Shown one piece after another: positions 34,619 to 42,988 of a stretch of 64,000 bases of DNA. This DNA is from JAVBSN01 sp031556525 (GTDB taxonomy: Bacteria; Bacillota; Clostridia; Lachnospirales; Lachnospiraceae). Positions within the stretch are counted from its first letter, which is position 1; each line of letters begins with the position of its first letter. A model generated the notes under the pieces. The model saw only the letters and a list, made by a program, of their open reading frames with translations, had not been told where the DNA came from and searched no databases. Position numbers and translations under genes: made by a program. The stretch lies in assembly GCA_031556525.1 (NCBI GenBank), contig JAVBSS010000002.1, positions 165,216-229,215 on the forward strand, written 5' to 3'.

Positions 34619-35551
34619 ATGATAATAACGGTAACCATGAATCCCGCAATTGATAAGACAGTTGATATTGACACACTAGAAAAAGGAACTATTAATAGAA
34701 TAGAAAATGTATTGTATGATGCAGGTGGAAAAGGTATAAATGTATCCAAGGCTATTAAAGAATTAGGGGGTACTTCTATTGCAACAGGATTTTTGGGACT
34801 TAACGGGAGTGAAATGATAACAAAATGTTTGGTTGAAAATGGTATAGCAACAAGTTTTGTAATGGTAGATGGAGACACAAGAACAAATCTTAAAATAGTA
34901 GAGAAGATGGGGCCGGTTACAGAATTTAATGAACCAGGGCCAGTTATAGAAGAGATAAATATAGAACAGATGGAGAATAAATTACTTAAATATGCTAATG
35001 AAGAAACAATATTTGTATTAGCAGGTAGTGTTCCAAGAGGTGTACCGAAGAGCATATACAAAGAGATAATAGAAAAGGTAGTTGCTAAGGGTGCGAAGGT
35101 ACTATTAGATGCAGAGGGAGAATTGTTTGCAGAAGCAATAGAGGCTGTTCCTCAAATTGTTAAACCTAATAGAGAAGAATTAGAGGCTTATTTCAAATGC
35201 GATCATACTGCTACAGAAGATGAAATAGTAGTAATGGGTAAATGTTTAATTAACAAGGGAATAGGGATGGTTGTTATATCGCTAGGAGCAGATGGAGCAA
35301 TAATGCTTGTAGGTAATGATGTATACAAATGTGAAAGTATAGATGTTAAGAAACATTCAACAGTAGGTGCAGGAGATGCTATGGTTGGAGCAATAGCATA
35401 TGGTATTGATAAGAATCTATCACTAGAAGATATATTAAGACTAAGTGTTGCAACATCAACAGGAGCAGTGACGACATTAGGCACAAAACCACCTGTAAGG
35501 GCAGTTGTAGATGAATTGTTACTTCATATGAAGGCACAGCAGATAGGGTAA
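34619..35551 (+). CDS. 1-phosphofructokinase-type PfkB sugar kinase
   Basis: A 310-aa PfkB-family kinase of the FruK/LacC branch: MIITVTMNPAIDKTVDID at the N-terminus, GGKGINVSKAIKELG, LAGSVPRGVP, KPNREELE and the catalytic Asp in TVGAGDAMVGAIAYG. Usual substrates are fructose-1-phosphate or tagatose-6-phosphate. No PTS fructose permease or FruR lies beside it, so the exact substrate is unsure. TAGGAGG ribosome site. Confidence 0.88.
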   Translation: MIITVTMNPAIDKTVDIDTLEKGTINRIENVLYDAGGKGINVSKAIKELGGTSIATGFLGLNGSEMITKCLVENGIATSFVMVDGDTRTNLKIVEKMGPVTEFNEPGPVIEEINIEQMENKLLKYANEETIFVLAGSVPRGVPKSIYKEIIEKVVAKGAKVLLDAEGELFAEAIEAVPQIVKPNREELEAYFKCDHTATEDEIVVMGKCLINKGIGMVVISLGADGAIMLVGNDVYKCESIDVKKHSTVGAGDAMVGAIAYGIDKNLSLEDILRLSVATSTGAVTTLGTKPPVRAVVDELLLHMKAQQIG

Positions 35552-35650
35552 GGATAGGTTTTGTAAAGTTTACGTAAATACTGCGTTAATAGATAGTAAA
35601 GTATTTGCGGGATTGTAAAAATTGTAAAATTGTAAATATTGTATTTTTAA

Positions 35651-35695
35651 GTGCCTCTGTATATGTTATATTTAACTTATATGGAGGTTCTTTTT
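35651..35695 (+). repeat. Degenerate copy of the terminator-like leader, carrying the ribosome site
   Basis: The segment just before the first small membrane protein resembles 37200-37254: both have a run of GTAAA repeats, then GCC(C)CTG, TATGTTATATTTA and a 3' arm with GG(A/G)GG. Here the hairpin is imperfect (GCCTC against GAGG) and its 3' arm ATGGAGG is used as the Shine-Dalgarno of the gene at 35696, so folding would mask translation. Confidence 0.5.
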
Positions 35696-36193
35696 ATGGA
35701 AAAAAGGCAAGGATGGGAAACGAAAATATGTATTATAGCATTTGTTTTATTAATTATAAGTGCGGTGTATGTATTAGTTGAAAATGTTACAGGTAGACAT
35801 TTGATTAATTCATGTGTGGATAGCGTTAGTAGTAGTAGTGTAGAAACTACAAAGAAATTGCGATATGGCGATAATGGTGATGATGTCGATAAGTTCTATT
35901 ATAAATATTATGTAGAATATACATATGTTGTTGAAGGTATAGAATATGAAAATAAAGAGAGAATTTCAGGGGGAATGTATAATAGGATTGCAAAGGAAAA
36001 TACAGTTGAAGATATTTTATATAACCCAGACAAGCCAGATGAATCATATATTGCGGGAAATTTGAGCAAGGGTGAGCTTAATAGACAACTAATGGTTGCA
36101 GTAGCAGGATTTGTAATGTTGTTTATGTTATTATTCCCTAAAGTCTTAAGTGGTATTTCGTCGGTAAAAGTAACAAGAGACGGATGGAATTAG
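35696..36193 (+). CDS. Small membrane protein, paralog 1 of 4 (DUF3592-like)
   Basis: A 165-aa protein with one N-terminal helix (residues ~10-28), a conserved extracytoplasmic domain and a C-terminal helix (~125-150). The domain reads: INSC, SSSSVET, Tyr-rich strand KYYVEYTYVVEGIEYENK, then ILYNPDKPDESYIAG. That Cys, the SSSVE motif and the YNPxxxxxSYIxG box recur in all four paralogs. The pattern resembles DUF3592 domains but is not certain. ATG 35696 follows GGAGG. Confidence 0.75.
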   Translation: MEKRQGWETKICIIAFVLLIISAVYVLVENVTGRHLINSCVDSVSSSSVETTKKLRYGDNGDDVDKFYYKYYVEYTYVVEGIEYENKERISGGMYNRIAKENTVEDILYNPDKPDESYIAGNLSKGELNRQLMVAVAGFVMLFMLLFPKVLSGISSVKVTRDGWN

Positions 36194-36209
36194 TAAGGAG
36201 GTAGTTATA

Positions 36210-36695
36210 TTGAAGATGAAATCAGATTTGCAAACAATAGCATTTGTCTTTGCTTGTGCAATAATCGTTGCCTTGGCAACATTTGTATTTAAGCAGGGTA
36301 TGACATGTAAGTACTTGGTTAAAAATTGTACGGAAAAAGTTAGTAGCAGTAGTGTGGAAGTATCAGTGGAACATTATACTGATACGGATTCAATTAGCTA
36401 TACGGAAAGCTATCAGTATTATGCAAAGTATACATATATAGTTAATGCTGAAAAGTATACACATAGAGACGAGATATCAGAGGAATTATATACTTCCATC
36501 AAAGAGGCAAATGTAATTGATGTTATTATGTACAATCCAGAAAATGCAGGACAGTCATATATTGAGGGAAATATAACTCCAGAAGGAATGAATAAAAGAA
36601 TAGGAATTGGTGTAGCTGTGTACGTGGTAGTAGCTCTTGCTATAATAATAAAGTTGTTGCAAGAATTGTCTATTATTAATATGAAATGGTGGTAG
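36210..36695 (+). CDS. Small membrane protein, paralog 2 of 4
   Basis: A 161-aa relative of the preceding protein: N-terminal helix, KNCTEKVSSSSVEVS, YYAKYTYIVNAEKYTH, MYNPENAGQSYIEGN, then a C-terminal helix. AAGGAGG lies 8 nt before the TTG at 36210, which is better spaced than ATG 36216, so a TTG start is likely. 16 nt after paralog 1. Confidence 0.75.
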   Translation: MKMKSDLQTIAFVFACAIIVALATFVFKQGMTCKYLVKNCTEKVSSSSVEVSVEHYTDTDSISYTESYQYYAKYTYIVNAEKYTHRDEISEELYTSIKEANVIDVIMYNPENAGQSYIEGNITPEGMNKRIGIGVAVYVVVALAIIIKLLQELSIINMKWW

Positions 36696-36701
36696 AATAT
36701 T

Positions 36702-37181
36702 ATGAAAAAAATAGGTGAGAGTTTAGTTGGCTATATTATCTTAGGAATAGTATTAATAGGAGCATTGGTATACATACTTAGCCAAAGCATGACTAATAAG
36801 CATTTGGTTAATTCTTGTACAGAACAAATTACTAGTACTAGTGTAAAGACTTGGAGAGAAGTAGATAGTGATGAAGGTGATCATGCTTTTGGTGATATAG
36901 ATACTAGATATAAATATTACGCAGAGTATACATATATGGTTAATGGTGTGGAGTATAAGAATAAGCAGCTAATATCTGAATCATTATATAATACACTTGA
37001 GGAAACAAAAGTGATTGATAATATATTATACAACCCAAGCAAAGCATCTGAATCTTATATTGAAGGAAGCTTAATTGTTAGAGGATTTACAGGACAACTT
37101 ATATATATAAGTCCGATATTGATACTAATTGGTGTAATAGTAATTAGAAAAATATTCAGAAAAGAAAAATTTGAATATTAA
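36702..37181 (+). CDS. Small membrane protein, paralog 3 of 4
   Basis: A 159-aa relative: helix at ~10-28, VNSCTEQITSTSVKT, YYAEYTYMVNGVEYKNK, ILYNPSKASESYIEGS, C-terminal helix and basic tail. Starts 6 nt after paralog 2; GGTGG serves as ribosome site. Followed by a strong terminator before paralog 4. Confidence 0.75.
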   Translation: MKKIGESLVGYIILGIVLIGALVYILSQSMTNKHLVNSCTEQITSTSVKTWREVDSDEGDHAFGDIDTRYKYYAEYTYMVNGVEYKNKQLISESLYNTLEETKVIDNILYNPSKASESYIEGSLIVRGFTGQLIYISPILILIGVIVIRKIFRKEKFEY

Positions 37182-37214
37182 GAACTGTAAAGTTGTAAAA
37201 CTGATATTTTAAAG

Positions 37215-37254
37215 AGCCCCTGCATATGTTATATTTACATTGCAGGGGCTTTTT
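37215..37254 (+). terminator. Terminator between paralogs 3 and 4
   Basis: 10-bp stem AGCCCCTGCA / TGCAGGGGCT with a 16-nt loop, followed by TTTT. A degenerate copy of this element precedes paralog 1. Confidence 0.88.
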
Positions 37255-37339
37255 AAGGGTAAAGAGAGACGGTTTAGGTATTGTGACATATCTTCTGTAA
37301 GGGTGCAATGAGTATAAATATTGATTGGAGGTAAGGTAT

Positions 37340-37813
37340 ATGGAAGGCATTAGCAAAGAACTAGTTATAAAGATTGTTGGAGGAATATTTTTAATTGGAT
37401 TATTTATATATTTAGTTATAGGTAATATAAATAATAATCATATGATTGATTCCTGTACAGAAAAAACTGTTAGTAGTAGCGTAGAAACTAGGAGAGAAAT
37501 TGTTAATAGTAAGAATAAGTCGCGTAATTATGAGACGAGATATGATCATTATGCAAAGTATACATATAAGGTTAATGACATTGAATATGAGAATGAACAA
37601 ATGATATCCAAAGAAATGTATAACGATTTAGAGAAAGCAAAAGTAATTGATAATATTTTATATAATCCAGACAAAGCATCTGAATCTTATATTGAAGGAA
37701 CATTCGTTAGGACTGATGGGTTAGGCACTATTATATATTTTTCACCGATATTAATAATAGTAGGTGTGATAGGAATTAAAAGAATAATGAGAAAGAAGTT
37801 TCACGACAACTAA
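37340..37813 (+). CDS. Small membrane protein, paralog 4 of 4
   Basis: A 157-aa relative with an N-terminal helix, IDSCTEKTVSSSVET, HYAKYTYKVNDIEYENE, ILYNPDKASESYIEGT and a C-terminal helix with a basic tail. Closest by eye to paralog 3. ATG 37340 follows GGAGG. It is separated from the first three by a terminator, so it is likely a separate transcription unit or read-through. Confidence 0.75.
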   Translation: MEGISKELVIKIVGGIFLIGLFIYLVIGNINNNHMIDSCTEKTVSSSVETRREIVNSKNKSRNYETRYDHYAKYTYKVNDIEYENEQMISKEMYNDLEKAKVIDNILYNPDKASESYIEGTFVRTDGLGTIIYFSPILIIVGVIGIKRIMRKKFHDN

Positions 37814-37818
37814 TAATT

Positions 37819-37908
37819 ATGGGAGTGTTTTTTGGGATAGTAATATTTATATTAGTGATACGGATTTTGAGTGCTATTTCTTATATAAAGAAGAGAAGGC
37901 GAGAATAG
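37819..37908 (+). CDS. Possible 29-aa single-helix membrane peptide
   Basis: A 30-codon frame right after paralog 4: a hydrophobic helix (MGVFFGIVIFILVIRILS) and a strongly basic tail ending KKRRRE. The composition fits a positive-inside single-pass peptide. It is followed by a terminator at once. No good ribosome site is visible, so translation would depend on coupling to paralog 4 (5 nt away). Confidence 0.35.
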   Translation: MGVFFGIVIFILVIRILSAISYIKKRRRE

Positions 37909-37909
37909 A

Positions 37910-37948
37910 AAAAAGAATGGTGGGAACTATATTCCAACCATTCTTTTT
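37910..37948 (+). terminator. Terminator after the membrane-protein array
   Basis: Stem AAAGAATGG / CCATTCTTT with a ~17-nt loop that can form a further short stem, then TTTTT. Confidence 0.8.
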
Positions 37949-38031
37949 CATTGTTGAAGAATAGATGGGATAAGAGTATACTACTTAATATTATAGGGAA
38001 TCAGTGAAAGTTGAAAATGGAATAAATTAAT

Positions 38032-38763
38032 ATGAGTAAATATATTGAGATAAACAATATTAAAATTGAATATAGACTTATTAGAATGAAGCGTAAAACT
38101 ATTTCAATAAATATTACCGAAGAAGGTATACTAACTATAAAGTTGCCTACTAGATTGTCAGAAAAAGTGGCAATGGAGTTTGTTAATGAAAAACGTCAGT
38201 GGATATATGAGAAATATAACAAAGTTATGGAGACAAATAGTAATCTAATAGTTTTTAGAAATGCCAGTATTGTTCCGTATAAGGGCGTTGATTTAATAAT
38301 TAAAGTAGAAGAAGATAAAACAATCAGACCCAATATATTTGTTTCATTACTTCCCCCAGAATATATATTATTTAAAGTGAAAAATATTAAAACTATTACA
38401 GAAGAAGATATCTATAATGGTATTAAAAAATGGTATATTGAGGTTGCAAGATGGGAAATAGAAGAGTTATGTAAACTACACGGTAGTAGTATGGGAGTTA
38501 CCTACAATAAAATATATATTAAAGAACAAAGAACAGTATGGGGAAGTTGTAGTGGTAAGAATAATCTGAATTTTAATTGGAAACTTATTATGATGCCAGA
38601 GGTAGTAATGGAATATGTGGTTGTTCATGAATTGGCTCATCTAATAGAGATGAATCATTCAGATAGATTTTGGTTACAAGTAGAGAAAGAATGTCCTAGA
38701 TGGAGACAGTATAGAACTTGGTTAAAACAAAAAGGATATAAATACAAATTAGGAGGAATATAA
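38032..38763 (+). CDS. YgjP/SprT-like metal-dependent hydrolase
   Basis: A 243-aa protein of the YgjP-type (DUF45) zincin family: RMKRKTISINI and the RQWIYEKY segment at the N-terminus, RTVWGSCSGKNNLNFNWKL, and the zinc motif VVHELAHLIEMNHSDRFW (HExxH plus a third His). Ends with a basic tail. Cytosolic, predicted metalloprotease; substrate unknown. Two nt after its stop begins the 78-aa gene. Confidence 0.85.
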   Translation: MSKYIEINNIKIEYRLIRMKRKTISINITEEGILTIKLPTRLSEKVAMEFVNEKRQWIYEKYNKVMETNSNLIVFRNASIVPYKGVDLIIKVEEDKTIRPNIFVSLLPPEYILFKVKNIKTITEEDIYNGIKKWYIEVARWEIEELCKLHGSSMGVTYNKIYIKEQRTVWGSCSGKNNLNFNWKLIMMPEVVMEYVVVHELAHLIEMNHSDRFWLQVEKECPRWRQYRTWLKQKGYKYKLGGI

Positions 38764-38764
38764 A

Positions 38765-39001
38765 ATGTTTAATCCAGCAATGTTATTTAAGTTACAAAAA
38801 TGTAAGGATGAGTTTGTAACTAATCATCCCAAATTTCCTGCATTTCTAAATGCAGTAGGTAAGGATGCAATAGCAGAAGGTACAGTTATTGAAATAATGG
38901 TAACAAAGACTAGTGGTGAGACTCTTAAAACTAACCTTAAACTTAAGGAATCAGATGTTGAATTAGTTAAAGAGATAGTAGGAATGGCAGGTAAGAAGTA
39001 A
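38765..39001 (+). CDS. Small conserved-looking hypothetical protein, 78 aa
   Basis: A 78-residue soluble protein, no membrane helix and one Cys. A helical N-terminal half (LFKLQKCKDEFVTNHPKF) is followed by a beta-like TVIEIMVTKTSGETLKT and a C-terminal helix. AGGAGGA lies ~7 nt ahead. Sandwiched between the metalloprotease and PAP2 genes with 1- and 9-nt gaps. Function not recognised. Confidence 0.75.
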   Translation: MFNPAMLFKLQKCKDEFVTNHPKFPAFLNAVGKDAIAEGTVIEIMVTKTSGETLKTNLKLKESDVELVKEIVGMAGKK

Positions 39002-39010
39002 GGAGATATA

Positions 39011-39601
39011 ATGGGATTATTACAACAATTAGATATAGATATATTAATATTTATTCAAGAACATTTAAGGGTAGAGGCACTGAATGGGGTGTTTAAATTT
39101 ATTACTACGCTAGGTGATTCAGGAATATTTTGGGTTGTATTATCTCTTATTCTTATTATACCAAAGAAGACAAGAATAATAGGAATTACGTCTATATTAG
39201 CAATTTTAATAGGAGCATTATTTACTAATGTTATATTAAAAAATGCAGTAGGGAGAATAAGACCTTATGAAACCTATGAACAGATAATTTTGTTAGCAAA
39301 GAGGGCTGTAGATTATTCTTTTCCATCAGGTCATAGTTGTGCTTCCTTTGCATCGGCAACAGCGTTAATGTTAATGTTGAAGAAAAGATATGCAATCCCA
39401 TTTTTAATACTGGCAATATTAATAGCATATTCAAGATTATATTTAGGAGTTCATTATCCTAGTGATGTTATTTTTGGAATATTAATAGGTGTAGGTGCAG
39501 CTTATGGAGCTGTGTGTATAAGTAAGAAAACATTTGGTAAGGAATTTTTTCTTGAAAAAGAAAAATCAGGTATTGATGTAGAGCAAGAAAGAAGTGAGTA
39601 A
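39011..39601 (+). CDS. PAP2-family membrane phosphatase
   Basis: A 196-aa integral membrane phosphatase with the three PAP2 motifs: KNAVGRIRP, PSGHSCASFASA and SRLYLGVHYPSDV. Similar proteins act as undecaprenyl-diphosphate phosphatases (BcrC) or lipid phosphatases. 5-6 helices. Ribosome site AAGGAGAT. Followed 2 nt later by the nucleotidyltransferase gene. Confidence 0.88.
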   Translation: MGLLQQLDIDILIFIQEHLRVEALNGVFKFITTLGDSGIFWVVLSLILIIPKKTRIIGITSILAILIGALFTNVILKNAVGRIRPYETYEQIILLAKRAVDYSFPSGHSCASFASATALMLMLKKRYAIPFLILAILIAYSRLYLGVHYPSDVIFGILIGVGAAYGAVCISKKTFGKEFFLEKEKSGIDVEQERSE

Positions 39602-39603
39602 AA

Positions 39604-40623
39604 ATGATAACAAATAAGTTGTTAGAAAATAAAGAGTATGAATTTATACGTACCCATGAGAATCTTGGTAAGAATATAATTCTCTTAGGAATTGGAGGAA
39701 GTTATTCTTATGGTACTAATAATGAAAATAGTGATATAGATGTTAGAGGTGTAGCCCTTAATAGAAAGTCTGATTTAATTGGAATGACAACATTTGAACA
39801 ATATGTAGATAATAATACAGATACATGTATATATAGTTTTAATAAGATTATTAAATTATTAATAAGCTGTAATCCTAATACAATAGAGTTATTAGGGCTT
39901 AATAAGGAGCATTATTTATATATAAATGATATTGGACAGGAGTTACTAGATAATAAGAAAATTTTCTTGTCGAAGGTTGCTATACAATCTTTTGGAGGAT
40001 ATGCTAGTGCCCAACTTAGAAGGCTACAGAATGCCCTAGCAAGAGACTCATATACTCAAAGTGAGAAAGAGAAACATATATATAATTCTGTTAAAAATGC
40101 AATGTATGACTTTTCAAGAAGGTATGAAGATTTTGAAGATGGAGCAGTAAAATTATATGTAGATAAGTCTTATAAGAGTGATTTTGATTCTGAAATATTT
40201 ATGGATATTAATTTAAAACATTATCCTCTAAGGGATTACAAGGGTATGTGGTCAGAGATGAGTAATATTGTTAAAGACTATGACAAGATTGGAAAGAGAA
40301 ATACGAAAAAAGATGATAATCATTTAAATAAACATGCCATGCATTTAATAAGATTATTTACTATGGCAATAGATATTTTAGAAAAACAAGAGATTAATAC
40401 ATATAGAGAAGAAGAGCATGATTTATTAAGGGATATTAGAAGTGGTTCATTTCAGAATAATGATGGAACATTTAAGCAAGAATTTTATGATCTACTTTCT
40501 GACTATGAAAATAGACTTGATTATGCTGCAAAGAATACAGAATTGCCTGATAAGCCTAATATGAAACAGATAGAAGAGTTTGTTATGTATGTAAATGAAA
40601 AGGTGGTACGAGATGAAATATAA
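39604..40623 (+). CDS. Predicted nucleotidyltransferase, RlaP-like
   Basis: A 339-aa protein with a polymerase-beta-type active site: GIGGSYSYGTNNENSDIDVRG (GS motif plus two Asp) near residues 26-46. A long helical C-terminal domain follows. It resembles RlaP-family predicted nucleotidyltransferases sometimes found on phages. The substrate (RNA ends or a small molecule) is unknown. Overlaps the Nudix gene by 11 nt. Confidence 0.75.
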   Translation: MITNKLLENKEYEFIRTHENLGKNIILLGIGGSYSYGTNNENSDIDVRGVALNRKSDLIGMTTFEQYVDNNTDTCIYSFNKIIKLLISCNPNTIELLGLNKEHYLYINDIGQELLDNKKIFLSKVAIQSFGGYASAQLRRLQNALARDSYTQSEKEKHIYNSVKNAMYDFSRRYEDFEDGAVKLYVDKSYKSDFDSEIFMDINLKHYPLRDYKGMWSEMSNIVKDYDKIGKRNTKKDDNHLNKHAMHLIRLFTMAIDILEKQEINTYREEEHDLLRDIRSGSFQNNDGTFKQEFYDLLSDYENRLDYAAKNTELPDKPNMKQIEEFVMYVNEKVVRDEI

Positions 40624-41647
40624 AGACTTTACTACTTTATGTTATATAAAAAAAGACAATCAATATCTTATGCTTCATAGAACCAAAAAAGAAAATGATA
40701 TTAATAAAGATAAATGGATTGGTATAGGTGGACATTTTGAAGAGGGTGAAAGCCCAGAAGAATGTATGCTTAGAGAGGTGAAAGAAGAGACAGGTTTAAC
40801 TCTTACTGATTATAGTTTTAGAGGTATTATTACATTTCAAACAGAAGTAGGTATAACTGAATATATGTGTTTATATGAAGGTTATGAATATTATGGAGAA
40901 CTTACTAACTGTGATGAAGGAGAACTTTGTTGGGTTCTTATAGAAGAACTTATTAATAAAAATCTATGGGAAGGTGATTATATCTTCTTGGATTTACTTA
41001 CAGAACACAGTGGGTTCTTTTCACTAAAGCTTACATATGACCATGATCTTTTAATAGAAGCAGTATTAGATGGTAAGAGTATGGAGTTGTTAGACTTATG
41101 TGATGAACAAGGAAATCTAATAAACATAGCTAGAGAGAGAAATTTGGTTCATAAGTATGGTAGTTGGCATAGAACTTCACATGTGTGGATAGTTCGTAAT
41201 GTTAATAATCAATATGAAATATTATTACAGAAGAGAAGTAGTGATAAGGATTCTTATCCAGATTGCTATGATATATCTTCAGCAGGACATATTCCATCGG
41301 GCTATGATTTCCTAGAATCAGCAGTTCGTGAACTGGAGGAAGAATTAGGCGTTATTGCTAATGAGTGTGAACTTACTAAGGTGGGTACTCGTACTATATA
41401 TAAAGATGATATATTTTATGGAAAACTATTTAAGGATAGACAGATTAGTAATATATATGTATTAGAAAAAGATATAGATATAAGTGAGTTAGTTCTTCAA
41501 GAATCAGAGGTTTCAGGAGTTATATGGATGAATATTGATGATTGTATTAATTCAGTTAAGAACAACACTATTAAGCATTGTATCTTTGAAGAAGAGATTA
41601 ATATGGTTAATGATTATTGTAACAAAAAAAGGAGGACAAGCAGGTAG
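40613..41647 (+). CDS. Two-domain Nudix hydrolase
   Basis: A 344-aa protein with two Nudix domains. Domain 1 (residues ~1-150) has GIGGHFEEGESPEE with REVKEET, like MutT/8-oxo-dGTP phosphatases. Domain 2 (~170-344) has SAGHIPSGYDFLE with RELEEELG and resembles isopentenyl-diphosphate isomerase-type or YfcD-type Nudix proteins. Both Nudix boxes look intact. ATG 40613 is behind AAAGGTGG and inside the previous gene's end. Confidence 0.85.
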   Translation: MKYKDFTTLCYIKKDNQYLMLHRTKKENDINKDKWIGIGGHFEEGESPEECMLREVKEETGLTLTDYSFRGIITFQTEVGITEYMCLYEGYEYYGELTNCDEGELCWVLIEELINKNLWEGDYIFLDLLTEHSGFFSLKLTYDHDLLIEAVLDGKSMELLDLCDEQGNLINIARERNLVHKYGSWHRTSHVWIVRNVNNQYEILLQKRSSDKDSYPDCYDISSAGHIPSGYDFLESAVRELEEELGVIANECELTKVGTRTIYKDDIFYGKLFKDRQISNIYVLEKDIDISELVLQESEVSGVIWMNIDDCINSVKNNTIKHCIFEEEINMVNDYCNKKRRTSR

Positions 41648-41660
41648 GAAGCCTGCTTGC
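41623..41660 (-). terminator. Terminator of the oadB operon, overlapping the Nudix gene end
   Basis: 8-bp stem CAAGCAGG / CCTGCTTG; on the minus strand it is followed by TCCTCCTTTTTTT. It overlaps the last codons of the convergent Nudix gene. Confidence 0.75.
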
Positions 41661-41680
41661 CCGAAAAGGAAAGTATCTAT

Positions 41681-41842
41681 CTATTTACTATTAACGTCAT
41701 CATTATCTTTCTTGTTATTACTAGTAAGTTTGTTAAGTATCATAATCGATATAACAATTGTTAAAGTTACAAGAAATATTCCTAACATGCCCTTACCCAT
41801 TATTGGGAGGGTTTCTAAAAAAGCATCTACATTTATCTTCAT
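41681..41842 (-). CDS. Small OadG-like subunit (53 aa) of a sodium-pumping decarboxylase
   Basis: A 53-codon minus-strand gene directly behind oadB (15-nt gap). AGGTGG lies ~6 nt before the ATG. The peptide has a short N-terminal amphipathic part with FLETLPIMGKGM, one transmembrane helix (LGIFLVTLTIVISIMILN) and a polar Lys/Asp-rich tail. This is the layout of OadG/gamma or delta subunits, which anchor the carboxyltransferase to the OadB pump. It is shorter than usual OadG (about 80+ aa). Confidence 0.75.
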   Translation of the reverse strand: MKINVDAFLETLPIMGKGMLGIFLVTLTIVISIMILNKLTSNNKKDNDDVNSK

Positions 41843-41857
41843 ATTAATCCACCTACC

Positions 41858-42988
41858 TTATTTGATTAGATTTAGTATTAATCCACCTGCAATAACAGAA
41901 GCGATTTGTCCAGAAACATTTACTCCTATAGAGTGCATTAATAAAAAGTTTTGATTGTCTTCTGCTAAGCCCATCTTATGAACAACTCGTGCTGACATTG
42001 GGAATGCTGATATACCAGCTGCACCAATCATAGGGTTAATTTTATTTTTAGTAAATAGATTAAGTATCTTAGCAAATAAAACACCACCAATTGTATCAAA
42101 TATAAAGGCTACAAGACCTAGTAATAGTATTAATAAGGTTTGTGTATTTAAAAATGCGTCTGCTTGCATTTTAGAAGCAACGGTAAGGCCGAGTAATAAT
42201 GTTATTAGGTTAGCTAATACATTTTGTGCTGTATCTGATAGAGAGCCAAGCACACCACATTCTCTTATTAAGTTACCAAACATTAAGAATCCGATTAAGG
42301 CAACTGAACGAGGAGATACAATACCAGCGATTATAGTTATTACTATAGGGAATAAGATTCTTGTTGTCTTTGATACATTAGTATTTGCATAAGGCATCTT
42401 CATAAGACGTTCTTTTTTAGTAGTAATAAGTTTAATAACAGGTGGTTGTACAATAGGTACTAATGCCATATATGAATAGGCGGCAACTATAATTGGGCCG
42501 ATATAATTTGAATTAAAATAGTTTGCAACGAATATAGATGTTGGACCATCAGCAGCACCAATAATTGCAATAGATGCAGCATCTTTTAAATCAAATCCGA
42601 GTAGAGCAGCAATGCTTAATGTGAAAAAGATTCCAAATTGTGCAGCAGCACCAAATAGTAGCAATTTTGGATTAGATAATAATGGACCGAAGTCAATCAT
42701 TGCACCAATTCCTACAAAAAGTAGAAGAGGAAATAATTCGTTAGCTATACCTGAATCAAATAATACATCGATTACTCCGATTTCTGTAACACCATCGAAT
42801 ACTTGTGTTACAGCGCCTGATAAAGGTAAGTTTACTAGTATGGCGCCAAATCCCATTGGAAGAAGCAAGGTAGGTTCCATATCTTTCTTAATAGCAAGAT
42901 ATATTAGAATACCTCCAATTATCCACATAACAATTTGTTGCCATCCTATATTTAGTACATTTCCAAAAAGTTCGTTAAAAATACTCAT
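41858..42988 (-). CDS. Sodium-translocating decarboxylase beta subunit (OadB/GcdB/MmdB)
   Basis: A 376-aa membrane protein of the OadB family: GFGAILVNLPLSG, MIDFGPLLSNPK, the Na+-site motif IIGAADGPTSIFVAN, GNLIRECGVL and the C-terminal MHSIGVNVSGQIASV. It couples decarboxylation of a biotin-bound carboxyl group to Na+ export. No alpha subunit, biotin carrier or carboxylase gene is nearby; only the small OadG-like gene follows. Confidence 0.92.
   Translation of the reverse strand: MSIFNELFGNVLNIGWQQIVMWIIGGILIYLAIKKDMEPTLLLPMGFGAILVNLPLSGAVTQVFDGVTEIGVIDVLFDSGIANELFPLLLFVGIGAMIDFGPLLSNPKLLLFGAAAQFGIFFTLSIAALLGFDLKDAASIAIIGAADGPTSIFVANYFNSNYIGPIIVAAYSYMALVPIVQPPVIKLITTKKERLMKMPYANTNVSKTTRILFPIVITIIAGIVSPRSVALIGFLMFGNLIRECGVLGSLSDTAQNVLANLITLLLGLTVASKMQADAFLNTQTLLILLLGLVAFIFDTIGGVLFAKILNLFTKNKINPMIGAAGISAFPMSARVVHKMGLAEDNQNFLLMHSIGVNVSGQIASVIAGGLILNLIK

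Noticed and set aside
34619..35551. Assigning the kinase firmly as fructose operon fruK
   Set aside because: No PTS fructose permease or FruR-type regulator is adjacent, and tagatose-6-phosphate kinases share the same motifs.
41535..41954. A 139-codon plus-strand frame across the oadB operon end
   Set aside because: It lies antisense to the OadG-like gene and terminator, and its product has no family features; the minus-strand reading gives a coherent operon.
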